NCBI RefSeq assembly: GCF_021412625.1
Contig: NZ_JAKCFI010000001.1
Coordinates: 1,116,001 to 1,180,000 of the forward strand
Direction of reading: 5' to 3'
Length of the DNA: 64,000 bases
Source of the DNA: Myxococcus stipitatus
GTDB taxonomy: Bacteria; Myxococcota; Myxococcia; Myxococcales; Myxococcaceae
The notes beneath the pieces were generated by a model. That model had not been told where the DNA came from. It worked only from the letters and a program-made list of their open reading frames with translations, and did not search any database. The first letter of the stretch is position 1; every line of letters starts with the position of its first letter. The translations under genes and the position numbers were made by a program. Shown one piece after another: positions 54,614-61,978 of the stretch.

Positions 54614-55885
54614 TCAGGGGCCCTTGCGAGGCGCGCCGCGCGGGCGGGCCTGTTTCTTCATCACCTTCACCAGGTGCTCCCGGGACAGCCCGTGGACGCG
54701 GACGCCGTCGGCGCCCGTCATGGTGTCCGAGGCGAGCATGGCGTTGAGGATGGCCTCCTGGGTGGCCTGCACGGTGGCCTCGAAGAGGGGGTTGAGTCTG
54801 TCATTGGAGAGCACGGACACGCTGGCGAGCGGCGCGCCCGCGGGGGGGCTGACGTGCTGGGTGGAGAAGGCCAGGAAGATGTCGCCCGAGAAGTTCTCGC
54901 CCAGGCCTCCCATCTTGGAGATGCCCAGCGGCACGCGGCGGGCGATGCGGCCCAGCTGGTGGGGGAGCAGGGGGGCGTCCGTCGCGACGACGACGATGAT
55001 GGAGCCCGCGCCCTCGAACGGGTTGGGGCGCGTGGCGTCCTGGGTGGCGCCGCAGGCCGGCAGGTGCTGGAGCATGGTGCTGGAGGGCTTGTCCGGCCCG
55101 ACATGGCAGGGCTTCGGGTCGGGCAGCTGCTCGCCCACGGGGACCCCCTCGACGGTGAAGAGGCGCCGCGAGCCGTAGTTGCACTGCACCAGCACGCCGA
55201 GCGTGTAGCCCCCGGCCGCCTCGGGCAGCTTGCGTGACGCGGTGCCGATGCCCCCCTTGAAGCCGTGACACACCATGCCCGTGCCTCCGCCGACGGAGCC
55301 CTCGGGGACCGCGCCACCGCGCGCGCCCTCCAGCGCCTGGAGCGCGTGCTGGGGTTGGACATGGAAGCCGTAGATGTCGTTCAGCATGCCGTCCCAGGTC
55401 TCCGCGACCACGGGCAGCCCCAGGTCCCAGGCGAGCCCCCGCGGCATGGCCCAGCGGATGACGGCCTCGCGGACCGCGCCGATGTCGTTGGTGTTGGTGA
55501 GCATCACCGGCCCGTTGAGCTCGCCGGACTCGGTGAGCCAGTGCGTGCCCGTCATCTCGCCGTTGCCGTTGAGCGCGAAGGTCGCCGCGAAGACGGGCTC
55601 GGCCACCGCGTCCCGCCCCCTGGGGAGCACGGCGGTGACGCCCGTGCGCACCGGCCCCTTGCCCACCTGGAGACGGCCCTCGCCGGAGATGAGCGTGGTG
55701 TGGCCCACCTCCACGCCGGGCACGTCGGTGATGGCGCCGAGCGGGCCGGACTGCCCGCCGAAGGTGATGCCGAGGTCCCTGGCGCGAGGCCGCGCGGGCG
55801 AGGACTGGGCTTTGGCCGTCGAGGAGAGGACCAGCGGCGTCACCAGGACCGCCACGAGAGGAAGCCAGGAGGGAGTGGGGCGCAT
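54614..55885 (-). CDS. P1-family peptidase (DmpA/BapA type), secreted
   Basis: This 423-residue protein has a signal peptide (cleavage after AKAQ, about residue 27) and the P1/DmpA fold: ITDVPGVEVGHTT, TGVTAVLPRG, ELNGPVMLTNTNDIG, VGGGTGMVCHGFKGG and the self-cleaving Ser in GAGSIIVVVATDAPLLPHQL. It should be an N-terminal nucleophile aminopeptidase that processes itself at that Ser and removes N-terminal or beta-amino residues. It appears to be transcribed alone. Confidence 0.9.
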   Translation of the reverse strand: MRPTPSWLPLVAVLVTPLVLSSTAKAQSSPARPRARDLGITFGGQSGPLGAITDVPGVEVGHTTLISGEGRLQVGKGPVRTGVTAVLPRGRDAVAEPVFAATFALNGNGEMTGTHWLTESGELNGPVMLTNTNDIGAVREAVIRWAMPRGLAWDLGLPVVAETWDGMLNDIYGFHVQPQHALQALEGARGGAVPEGSVGGGTGMVCHGFKGGIGTASRKLPEAAGGYTLGVLVQCNYGSRRLFTVEGVPVGEQLPDPKPCHVGPDKPSSTMLQHLPACGATQDATRPNPFEGAGSIIVVVATDAPLLPHQLGRIARRVPLGISKMGGLGENFSGDIFLAFSTQHVSPPAGAPLASVSVLSNDRLNPLFEATVQATQEAILNAMLASDTMTGADGVRVHGLSREHLVKVMKKQARPRGAPRKGP

Positions 55886-55985
55886 CCTGACTTCCTACTC
55901 CGGCTCGCCCCGCCTGGGTGACGACCCGATGGAGGGCGCGAGCGCCCCGAGGCCGGTGGGGCCCGGAGCGCTCATGCGCGGCGCG

Positions 55986-58835
55986 TCAGAAGTCCGTGCC
56001 GTCCGCGCGCTTCCCGGGGGACTTCCTCGTTCCCGAGGGGAGGTTGGTGTGCGGCGTGAAGGTGCCGTTGGGGTCCCCATCCGGGGAGCGGTTGGCGGAC
56101 ACGTCGTCCACGGTGGAGGTGTAGTTGTACTCGTCCACGAGCGCCGCCGCTGCGTTGCGCAGCCGGACGGAGTCCGCGTTGTTGCCCAGGCCGAGCGCTC
56201 CGCTGGACGCCGCCGCCGCGTTCGTGAGGCCCGTGGGGATGCCCGCGGCGCCGCCGAAGATGACGAAGGCCTTGCCGGCGGCGAGCTTGAAGCCGGAGGG
56301 GAAGACGTGGCGGGCGTTGCCCGTCGTCGAGTCCCACAACGTCCAGCCGGAGAGGTCCACGGCGGTGGGGCCGGTGTTGACGAGCTCCACGAACTCGTAG
56401 GCGACGTTGTTCGTGCCGTTGATCGCGGGCTCGTCGGCCAGGACTTCGTTGATGAACACGCGGCTGGTGGCCTGGGTGATGGTGATGGCGGTGTCGCTCT
56501 CGTCCAGCCGCGACGGCGTGTCCACGTCGATGACGCGCACGCGCACGGCGGAGGACTGGACGTCGGGCAGCGTCCAGGCGTAGCGGCCCTGGACCGCGGG
56601 CACGGAGGCGGCCAGCACGTCCCAGTTCGTGCCCCCGTTGGTGGAGGCCTCGATACGCACGGTGGTCACGCCCCAGGCGTGCCACTCGATGGGGAGCACG
56701 GTGCCCGCGGCGAAGGTGCCCCCGTTGGGGGACTTGAGGCGCAGGAACGGGCTCGTCGCGGAGGACAGCGCGTAGTCGCTGACGACGGGGCGGTGGTCGC
56801 TCGTGGTGTCCAGGAAGTCGGGCACCCAGTCATCCGCGTGGATGACCTGCGCGGTGTCGGGGACGTAGTGCGCCGCGACCTCGTTGGTGACGAGCGTGTG
56901 GTCGACCACGTTCTCGAAGCCGATGGAGGTGGCCTCGTCCGCCAGTGACAGCTCCCGGGTGATGAAGGTGTAGCTCGCGGGGGCGGAGACGAAGTTCTGG
57001 TACGGCGTGGCCAGCGGCACGCCGCTCGTCGGGTCGAGGGTGATGGACTCGTCGACGTCGTCGTTCCAGTCGCCCAGGATGATGACGTGCTGGGTCGGCA
57101 GGTTGTCGGTCAGGTACGCCTCGAGCGCGGCGCTCGCGCGCTCACGGGCCAGACGGGGACCGGTGGGGTCCGCGCTCTCCGCGCGCATGTGGACGACGAT
57201 GACGACGAGCGGCGTCTCGACGCCCTGGATCTCCGTGGTGAAGTCGACGCGGAGCGGCGGGCGGTTGCTGAAGTCACTCAGGTTGCCGATGCGCAGCAGC
57301 TGCGCGCTCTGGAAGGTGAGGGTGCTGTCATGGAGCACGCCGGGCTTCTGCGAACTGGCGCCGTAGGGCGTGACGCCGCCCGTCACGTAGTTGGCGTCAT
57401 CCGCCAGGAAGCCGTTGAAGCCCGGCAGCTGGGCCTTGAGCGCGTTGAAGTCCGCGACATCCACCATCTCCACCATGCCCCACAGGTTCGCCCCCACGTC
57501 GAGCATGACGTCGCGCGCGTTGGCCACCTGGAGGGCGTCCGCCGGCGCGCGTTCGTTGTCACCGAAGTAGGTGAGGTTCCACTGGCCGACCCTCAAGCGA
57601 GGCGACGCGGAGGGCTCGGCGGCAAGCCACAAGGGGAGGGGACGCGACGCCGCGCGGCCATTCGCGTCACGAGCCGTGACGGTGAACCGGAAGGTGCCCT
57701 GCGCCGTGGGCGTGCCGGAGAGGACGCCGTCCGAGGACAACGACAGGCCCGAGGGCAGCGTGCCCGAGGCGATGCTCCAGCTCAGCGGCTCGACCCCGCC
57801 CGAGGCGGTGAGCGTGGCCTGATACGGCTGGCCCCGCGTCCCGTTCGAGAGCGATGGAGTGGTGACGGTGAAGGCGGAGAGGACCGTGGCCGTGACGGCG
57901 CGCGAGCCCGTCTTTCCGTGTGCGTCCGTCGCCGTGACCGTGAAGTCGAAGTCGCCCGCCTGGGTCAGCGTGCCGGAGAGGACGCCCTGCTGGGACAGCG
58001 ACACGCCGGGGGGCAACGTGCCCGAGGACGAGAAGGCGAGGGGCGGCTTGCCTCCTGTCGCCTGGAACGTCACGGACATCGTCTCACCGACCCCTCGGGC
58101 GGGGACGGTGGCCTCGGCCACGGTGGGGAGCGAGTAGATCGCGAGGGACAGCTCGGTGGTCGCGGCGTTGCTTGTCGCGTCCTGGACCCGGAGCGTGAAG
58201 GTCGCGGTACCCGGAGCGGTGGGAGCGCCGGACAACACGCCGTTGGTGGAGAGGTCGAGCCCCTGCGGCAGCGTCCCGGAGGCCACCGTCCAGGAGTACG
58301 GGGCGACTCCGCCCGTCGCGGTCAGCGTGACGGAGTACGCCTCTGCGACGTAGGCGTCCTCCAGTGTGCTGGTGATGATTCCGAGGACGGGACCGGCGTC
58401 GGCCTCGCTGCCCGCGTCGCTCGGGAGCCCGGCATCGGACCCGGTGCCAGCGTCGGACGGGAGCCCGGCATCTGACTCGCTGCCCGCGTCATCGTGGCCC
58501 GCGTCGGATGGGAGTCCGGCATCGGAATCGGAGCCCGCGTCATCGTGGCCCGCGTCGCTCGGAAGCCCGCCATCGGACTCGGAGCCCGCGTCATTCGGAA
58601 GCCCGCCATCGGCCTCGGTGCCCGCGTCATCCGCGCCCGGGTCGGGGGTCTGTCCGCCGTCGTTCCCGCTCCCCGCGTCGCCGGTGGAGGTCCCGGAGTC
58701 ACGGGTGGGGTCCGTGCCCGAGTCGCTCTGTATGCCACTGTCCGCGGGGCCGGGGTTGATGGGGTCTGGGTCGGAGGAGCAGGCGGCGAGCAGGAGGAAG
58801 ACGAGCAGCGGCGCGAGGGCGCGAGACGGCGACAT
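55986..58835 (-). CDS. Secreted lipoprotein with Ig-like repeats, endonuclease/exonuclease/phosphatase domain and lamin-tail domain
   Basis: This 949-residue lipoprotein has a lipobox ending at Cys19 (LLLAAC), an Asp/Ser/Gly-rich spacer to about residue 150, three Ig-like putative-cadherin repeats (about 150-400), an EEP nuclease-like domain (about 405-690) with WNLTYFG, LGDWNDD and SDHRPVVSDY, another Ig-like domain and a C-terminal lamin-tail domain (about 800-949) with ELVNTGPTAVDLSGWTLWD. It should be outside the cell on the outer membrane and cleave nucleic acid or a phosphodiester. The ATG at 58835 directly precedes the signal peptide. Confidence 0.88.
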   Translation of the reverse strand: MSPSRALAPLLVFLLLAACSSDPDPINPGPADSGIQSDSGTDPTRDSGTSTGDAGSGNDGGQTPDPGADDAGTEADGGLPNDAGSESDGGLPSDAGHDDAGSDSDAGLPSDAGHDDAGSESDAGLPSDAGTGSDAGLPSDAGSEADAGPVLGIITSTLEDAYVAEAYSVTLTATGGVAPYSWTVASGTLPQGLDLSTNGVLSGAPTAPGTATFTLRVQDATSNAATTELSLAIYSLPTVAEATVPARGVGETMSVTFQATGGKPPLAFSSSGTLPPGVSLSQQGVLSGTLTQAGDFDFTVTATDAHGKTGSRAVTATVLSAFTVTTPSLSNGTRGQPYQATLTASGGVEPLSWSIASGTLPSGLSLSSDGVLSGTPTAQGTFRFTVTARDANGRAASRPLPLWLAAEPSASPRLRVGQWNLTYFGDNERAPADALQVANARDVMLDVGANLWGMVEMVDVADFNALKAQLPGFNGFLADDANYVTGGVTPYGASSQKPGVLHDSTLTFQSAQLLRIGNLSDFSNRPPLRVDFTTEIQGVETPLVVIVVHMRAESADPTGPRLARERASAALEAYLTDNLPTQHVIILGDWNDDVDESITLDPTSGVPLATPYQNFVSAPASYTFITRELSLADEATSIGFENVVDHTLVTNEVAAHYVPDTAQVIHADDWVPDFLDTTSDHRPVVSDYALSSATSPFLRLKSPNGGTFAAGTVLPIEWHAWGVTTVRIEASTNGGTNWDVLAASVPAVQGRYAWTLPDVQSSAVRVRVIDVDTPSRLDESDTAITITQATSRVFINEVLADEPAINGTNNVAYEFVELVNTGPTAVDLSGWTLWDSTTGNARHVFPSGFKLAAGKAFVIFGGAAGIPTGLTNAAAASSGALGLGNNADSVRLRNAAAALVDEYNYTSTVDDVSANRSPDGDPNGTFTPHTNLPSGTRKSPGKRADGTDF
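58392..58631 (-). repeat. In-gene tandem repeats coding the Asp/Ser/Gly spacer of the lipoprotein
   Basis: Residues 69-148 of the lipoprotein consist of imperfect units of about 16-17 residues around GSESDAGLPSDAGHDDA. At DNA level the units share nearly identical 20-30 bp blocks (GCCCGCGTC..., GGGAGTCCGGCATC...). The spacer is acidic and flexible. Such tracts are prone to length change. Confidence 0.8.
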
Positions 58836-59028
58836 GATGGCGTGACTCCGGTCGGGGATCGAAGCGCGCGGGGGGACCCCGAGCCTACAGCAGACGGGTG
58901 TCATCGACGCGGCCGAGTGGCCGGCGGGGAGCGTCAGGTCGTCGCCGGGGCTGGCGTCTGCGGCTCGAATCGTGCCCTGGGAGCACGGCTCGGGGGCTGG
59001 CTCCTCGGCTCCCTTCCGAAGGCGAGCC

Positions 59029-59970
59029 ATGCCAAAGCAAGTGACGACCCATATCGACGTGCCCTGCTTCGTTGACTACTCGGAGACATTGGCGGGGCGG
59101 AGACTGATGTCACAAGGAGTAGGGCCCGACCTGGACCTGTGGCTGCTGGCGTCGGACGGTTCCCGGTCCTACGAGGTCCTGCGATTTTCCAGCGCCGGAG
59201 CGCCTCCGCAACGCCTCCGGCTCCCTCCCGAGCGGCGCGACTTCCAGTACATCCAGCCCCTGCCCCGCGGTGAGTTGTTGCTGGTGGAGTCCCGCTGTGC
59301 GACCGGCACCGAGCCCGCGCGCAACGCCGTCATCTACTCCCCGGAGGGACACCTGCTGCGCGAGTTCACGCTCGGAGACGGCATCCAGGACGTGCAGACG
59401 ACGTCGGATGGGCGCTTGTGGGTCAGCTACTTCGACGAAGGCGTCATCGGGAACTGTGGCTGGGGAACGGGGGACCCGCTGCGCGAGCCCATCGGGCGGA
59501 GCGGACTGGTGCTCTTCGATTCACGGGGACAGCTGCTCAGTGAATACGACGCGCGAGCGGTGGGGACGGACGTCATCATCGACTGCTACGCCCTCAACGT
59601 CGCGGCGGACGAGGAGACGTGGATCTACTTCTACACGGACTTCCCGCTCGTCCGCCTGCGAGGCGGCGGTCGCCCCGAGGTCTGGAACACGCGCGTCGCG
59701 GGCGCGAGCGCGCTCGCCGTCAGTCCCACGCACGTGCTGTTCGGTGGCTCCTACGAGGCGCGCTCCCGCTTCGAGCTGTTCACCCTCCACTCGGCGGGGC
59801 GGCCCCGGATGATGCCGGTGGGCTCCTTCCTCTTCGAGGACCCGGAGGGGATGCCCTGGCAGCCCACCTGGATGTGCGGCCGGGGGCCGTGGCTCTATGG
59901 CGGCGAGGGGACGCGCGTCTTCCGCATCGAGCTCGACAGTCTCGTCGCGTCCCTGAGGAAGTGGCACTGA
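59029..59970 (+). CDS. Uncharacterised beta-rich protein, probably a beta-propeller
   Basis: This 313-residue protein has no signal peptide. It shows repeated short strands with Asp-Gly-Arg-Leu-Trp-type turns (DLDLWLLASDGS, TSDGRLWVSYFDEG, GRSGLVLFDSRGQLL, GGRPEVWNT), which suggests a six- or seven-bladed propeller. No catalytic motif is recognised. It could be a binding protein or immunity-type protein; nothing nearby helps. Confidence 0.65.
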   Translation: MPKQVTTHIDVPCFVDYSETLAGRRLMSQGVGPDLDLWLLASDGSRSYEVLRFSSAGAPPQRLRLPPERRDFQYIQPLPRGELLLVESRCATGTEPARNAVIYSPEGHLLREFTLGDGIQDVQTTSDGRLWVSYFDEGVIGNCGWGTGDPLREPIGRSGLVLFDSRGQLLSEYDARAVGTDVIIDCYALNVAADEETWIYFYTDFPLVRLRGGGRPEVWNTRVAGASALAVSPTHVLFGGSYEARSRFELFTLHSAGRPRMMPVGSFLFEDPEGMPWQPTWMCGRGPWLYGGEGTRVFRIELDSLVASLRKWH

Positions 59971-60022
59971 GCCGGCCGTCGCGCGGAGCCTCGCGTCCGC
60001 CCGACGACGAGGCTCCCCACGG

Positions 60023-60343
60023 TCAGCCCAGCAACTCCAGGGGCATGGACAGGCCCGCGTCGAAGGCGGGCTCCTGCCGCAATTGCTCCAGGACCGCCCG
60101 GGTGCAGTGCAGCGTCACGAGCGGGAACTGTCCGGGTTCGCTGATCCACCGCACGCCGTTCATCAGCTGGTGCTCGCGCAGGAACTCGAGCACCCGCTCG
60201 CGGAACTGGCGGCTCTCCTCGCCGGCCCGCGCATGGGCCACCCGTCGGTCCATGACGACCGAGGATTCGAGCGCACGCCCGGCTCCTCGGCGTACGGGGG
60301 ACCGGGGCTTCTCCCGGGGCATGACGATGGCTTCGATCCACAT
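60023..60343 (-). CDS. Small hypothetical protein
   Basis: This 106-residue frame is supported by AGGAGG eight bases upstream of the ATG and by biased codon use. It has a basic N-terminal half and a C-terminal stretch with FRERVLEFLREHQLMNGVRW and LVTLHCTRAVLEQL, which looks alpha/beta. No family is recognised and the neighbours are unrelated. Confidence 0.5.
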   Translation of the reverse strand: MWIEAIVMPREKPRSPVRRGAGRALESSVVMDRRVAHARAGEESRQFRERVLEFLREHQLMNGVRWISEPGQFPLVTLHCTRAVLEQLRQEPAFDAGLSMPLELLG

Positions 60344-60648
60344 CGCGGCGCCCTCCTGCGAAACGCATCCAGTCCAACTTGAAGATTATCGGACAAGGAG
60401 CGCTCCGTGTTGTGCTTCCCGCCCGTCGTACGGAAGGGTGGGGCCCGGAGACCCCAATCGCACGGGTTGAATCCGGGGGCGCGGCGCCCACCTCGGGGTG
60501 AGGGCCTTCACTCGGGAGCCTGCCCTGCCGAGTGCTCCACGGCGCGGCATGCGGGCGACTGGTGGATGCTGGACGCTTGGTCGCGGGAGGGGGGCGCGGA
60601 GGCGCGGGATGACTGCCTCCGGGCGCCTTCATTCCTACCTTGGCGGAG
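60344..60648. other. Intergenic region between divergent small ORF and transporter gene
   Basis: This 305-bp stretch contains an AT-richer patch near 60380-60390 (minus strand TTGTCC and GATAAT, but not correctly spaced as one promoter) that may hold the promoter of the small gene. No clear promoter for the transporter gene, no RNA gene and no repeat were seen. Confidence 0.35.
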
Positions 60649-61860
60649 ATGAAGGATACCCGTCGGCAGTTCCCGGTCTACGTGCCCGCGCGCACGGTCT
60701 GGGCCGTGGGGTTGCAGGTCCTGCTGCTGGCCGTGGTGTGGCTGGTGGTCCGGCAGCTCTATCCCATCCTGACGTTGCTCGCGGTGGTGCTGCTCTTGTC
60801 GCTCGCGCTGGACCTCTTGGTGCGGCGCCTGGAGCGCTGGGGCCTGCGACGCGGGTTGGGCGTGGCCGTGGTGGCGCTCCTGCTGCTCGGGTTGATGGCG
60901 TTGCTGGTGGGCACGCTGGTCCCCATGCTCATCAAGCAGCTCGAGGCGCTGGTGCAGGCGACGCCCGGGTTCATCGACCGGCTCTCCCAGTCGCGCTGGT
61001 TCCAGGAGCTGGGGGCCCGCTACGACGTCTCGTTGCGCGCGGAGGAGCTGTTGCGCGTCGAACCCTCGACCCTGGCGGGGCGGGCCATCGACGTCCTGTC
61101 GTCCACGCTGGGGTTGATCGCCGCGGGCATCACGGTGGTGGCGCTCACCGTGTTCAGCCTCGTGTTCGGCAAGGACCTCTACGAGAGCATCCTCCAGTGG
61201 GTCCCGCCCCGCCGTCAGCAACGGGTGCGTCACCTGCTGGGCCGCATGCGCGAGGCGGTGGGCAACTACCTGGCGGGGACGCTGCTGCTGATGACGATGG
61301 GGGGCACGGTGGCCGCCATCGTCGCGCTGGCCCAGGGCGTTCCGTTCTTCCTCCCGCTCGGGCTCGCGGTGATGATGCTCGGGGTCATCCCCTACATCGG
61401 AAGCGTGGTGAGCGCGCTCCTGGTGAGCTTCACCACGCTGGCCACCGTGGGGCTGCGCTCCGCCGTCGTCGCGCTCGTCATCTTCATGGCGTACCAGCAG
61501 CTCGAGTCCAACGTGCTCGGCCCCATGGTGCAGCGGCGGGCCATCAAGATGAACCCGCTGCTCATCTCCATCGTGGTGCTGTCCGGTGGAGCGCTGGCGG
61601 GGCTCTTGGGCGCGGTCATCGCCGTGCCCCTGGCCGCCGCGGCGCAGGTGCTCGTCCACGAGGTGCTGCGCGAGCGGCAGGAGCGCTGGACCAAGGCCCA
61701 CCAGCGCGAGCACGCCCGCAAGCAGGTGGGGCGGGGCGCGGTGGAGGAGGGCCTGTTGTTCGCCGGGCCCCTGGAGGGCGCCCCCAGCGACGAGGCGGGG
61801 CCGGCGAGGCGGGGCCACGGGGACGATGACGAGACGCCCCCGGCGCCGCGGCCACACTGA
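60649..61860 (+). CDS. AI-2E/PerM-family membrane transporter
   Basis: This 403-residue protein has the PerM/TqsA layout of about seven to eight membrane helices: two near 22-60, one at 65-90, then after a periplasmic stretch a long block from 150 to 345, including GVIPYIGSVVSALLVSF and a final GALAGLLGAVIAVPLAA. Family members export small molecules or act as antiporters. The C-terminal 60 residues are charged and cytoplasmic. GGCGGAG precedes the ATG at 60649. Confidence 0.87.
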   Translation: MKDTRRQFPVYVPARTVWAVGLQVLLLAVVWLVVRQLYPILTLLAVVLLLSLALDLLVRRLERWGLRRGLGVAVVALLLLGLMALLVGTLVPMLIKQLEALVQATPGFIDRLSQSRWFQELGARYDVSLRAEELLRVEPSTLAGRAIDVLSSTLGLIAAGITVVALTVFSLVFGKDLYESILQWVPPRRQQRVRHLLGRMREAVGNYLAGTLLLMTMGGTVAAIVALAQGVPFFLPLGLAVMMLGVIPYIGSVVSALLVSFTTLATVGLRSAVVALVIFMAYQQLESNVLGPMVQRRAIKMNPLLISIVVLSGGALAGLLGAVIAVPLAAAAQVLVHEVLRERQERWTKAHQREHARKQVGRGAVEEGLLFAGPLEGAPSDEAGPARRGHGDDDETPPAPRPH

Positions 61861-61868
61861 AGACGGAC

Positions 61869-61899
61869 AGGGCCCCCGGCCGCGTCGACCGGGAGCCCT
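61869..61899. terminator. Hairpin between convergent transporter and secreted-protein genes
   Basis: AGGGCCCCCGG and CCGGGAGCCCT pair with one mismatch around a nine-base loop, eight bases after the transporter stop. There is no T-run. Confidence 0.55.
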
Positions 61900-61978
61900 G
61901 GGACTCACGTCACTTCGAATGCCGGCCGGCGCGCGCCCCCCCGGCCCTGGATGGCGGCCGGGCGGGCGCGGCGCGGTG

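Noticed and set aside
58392-58631. CRISPR-like array
   Set aside because: The repeats are in frame inside a lipoprotein gene, imperfect, and have no unique spacers.
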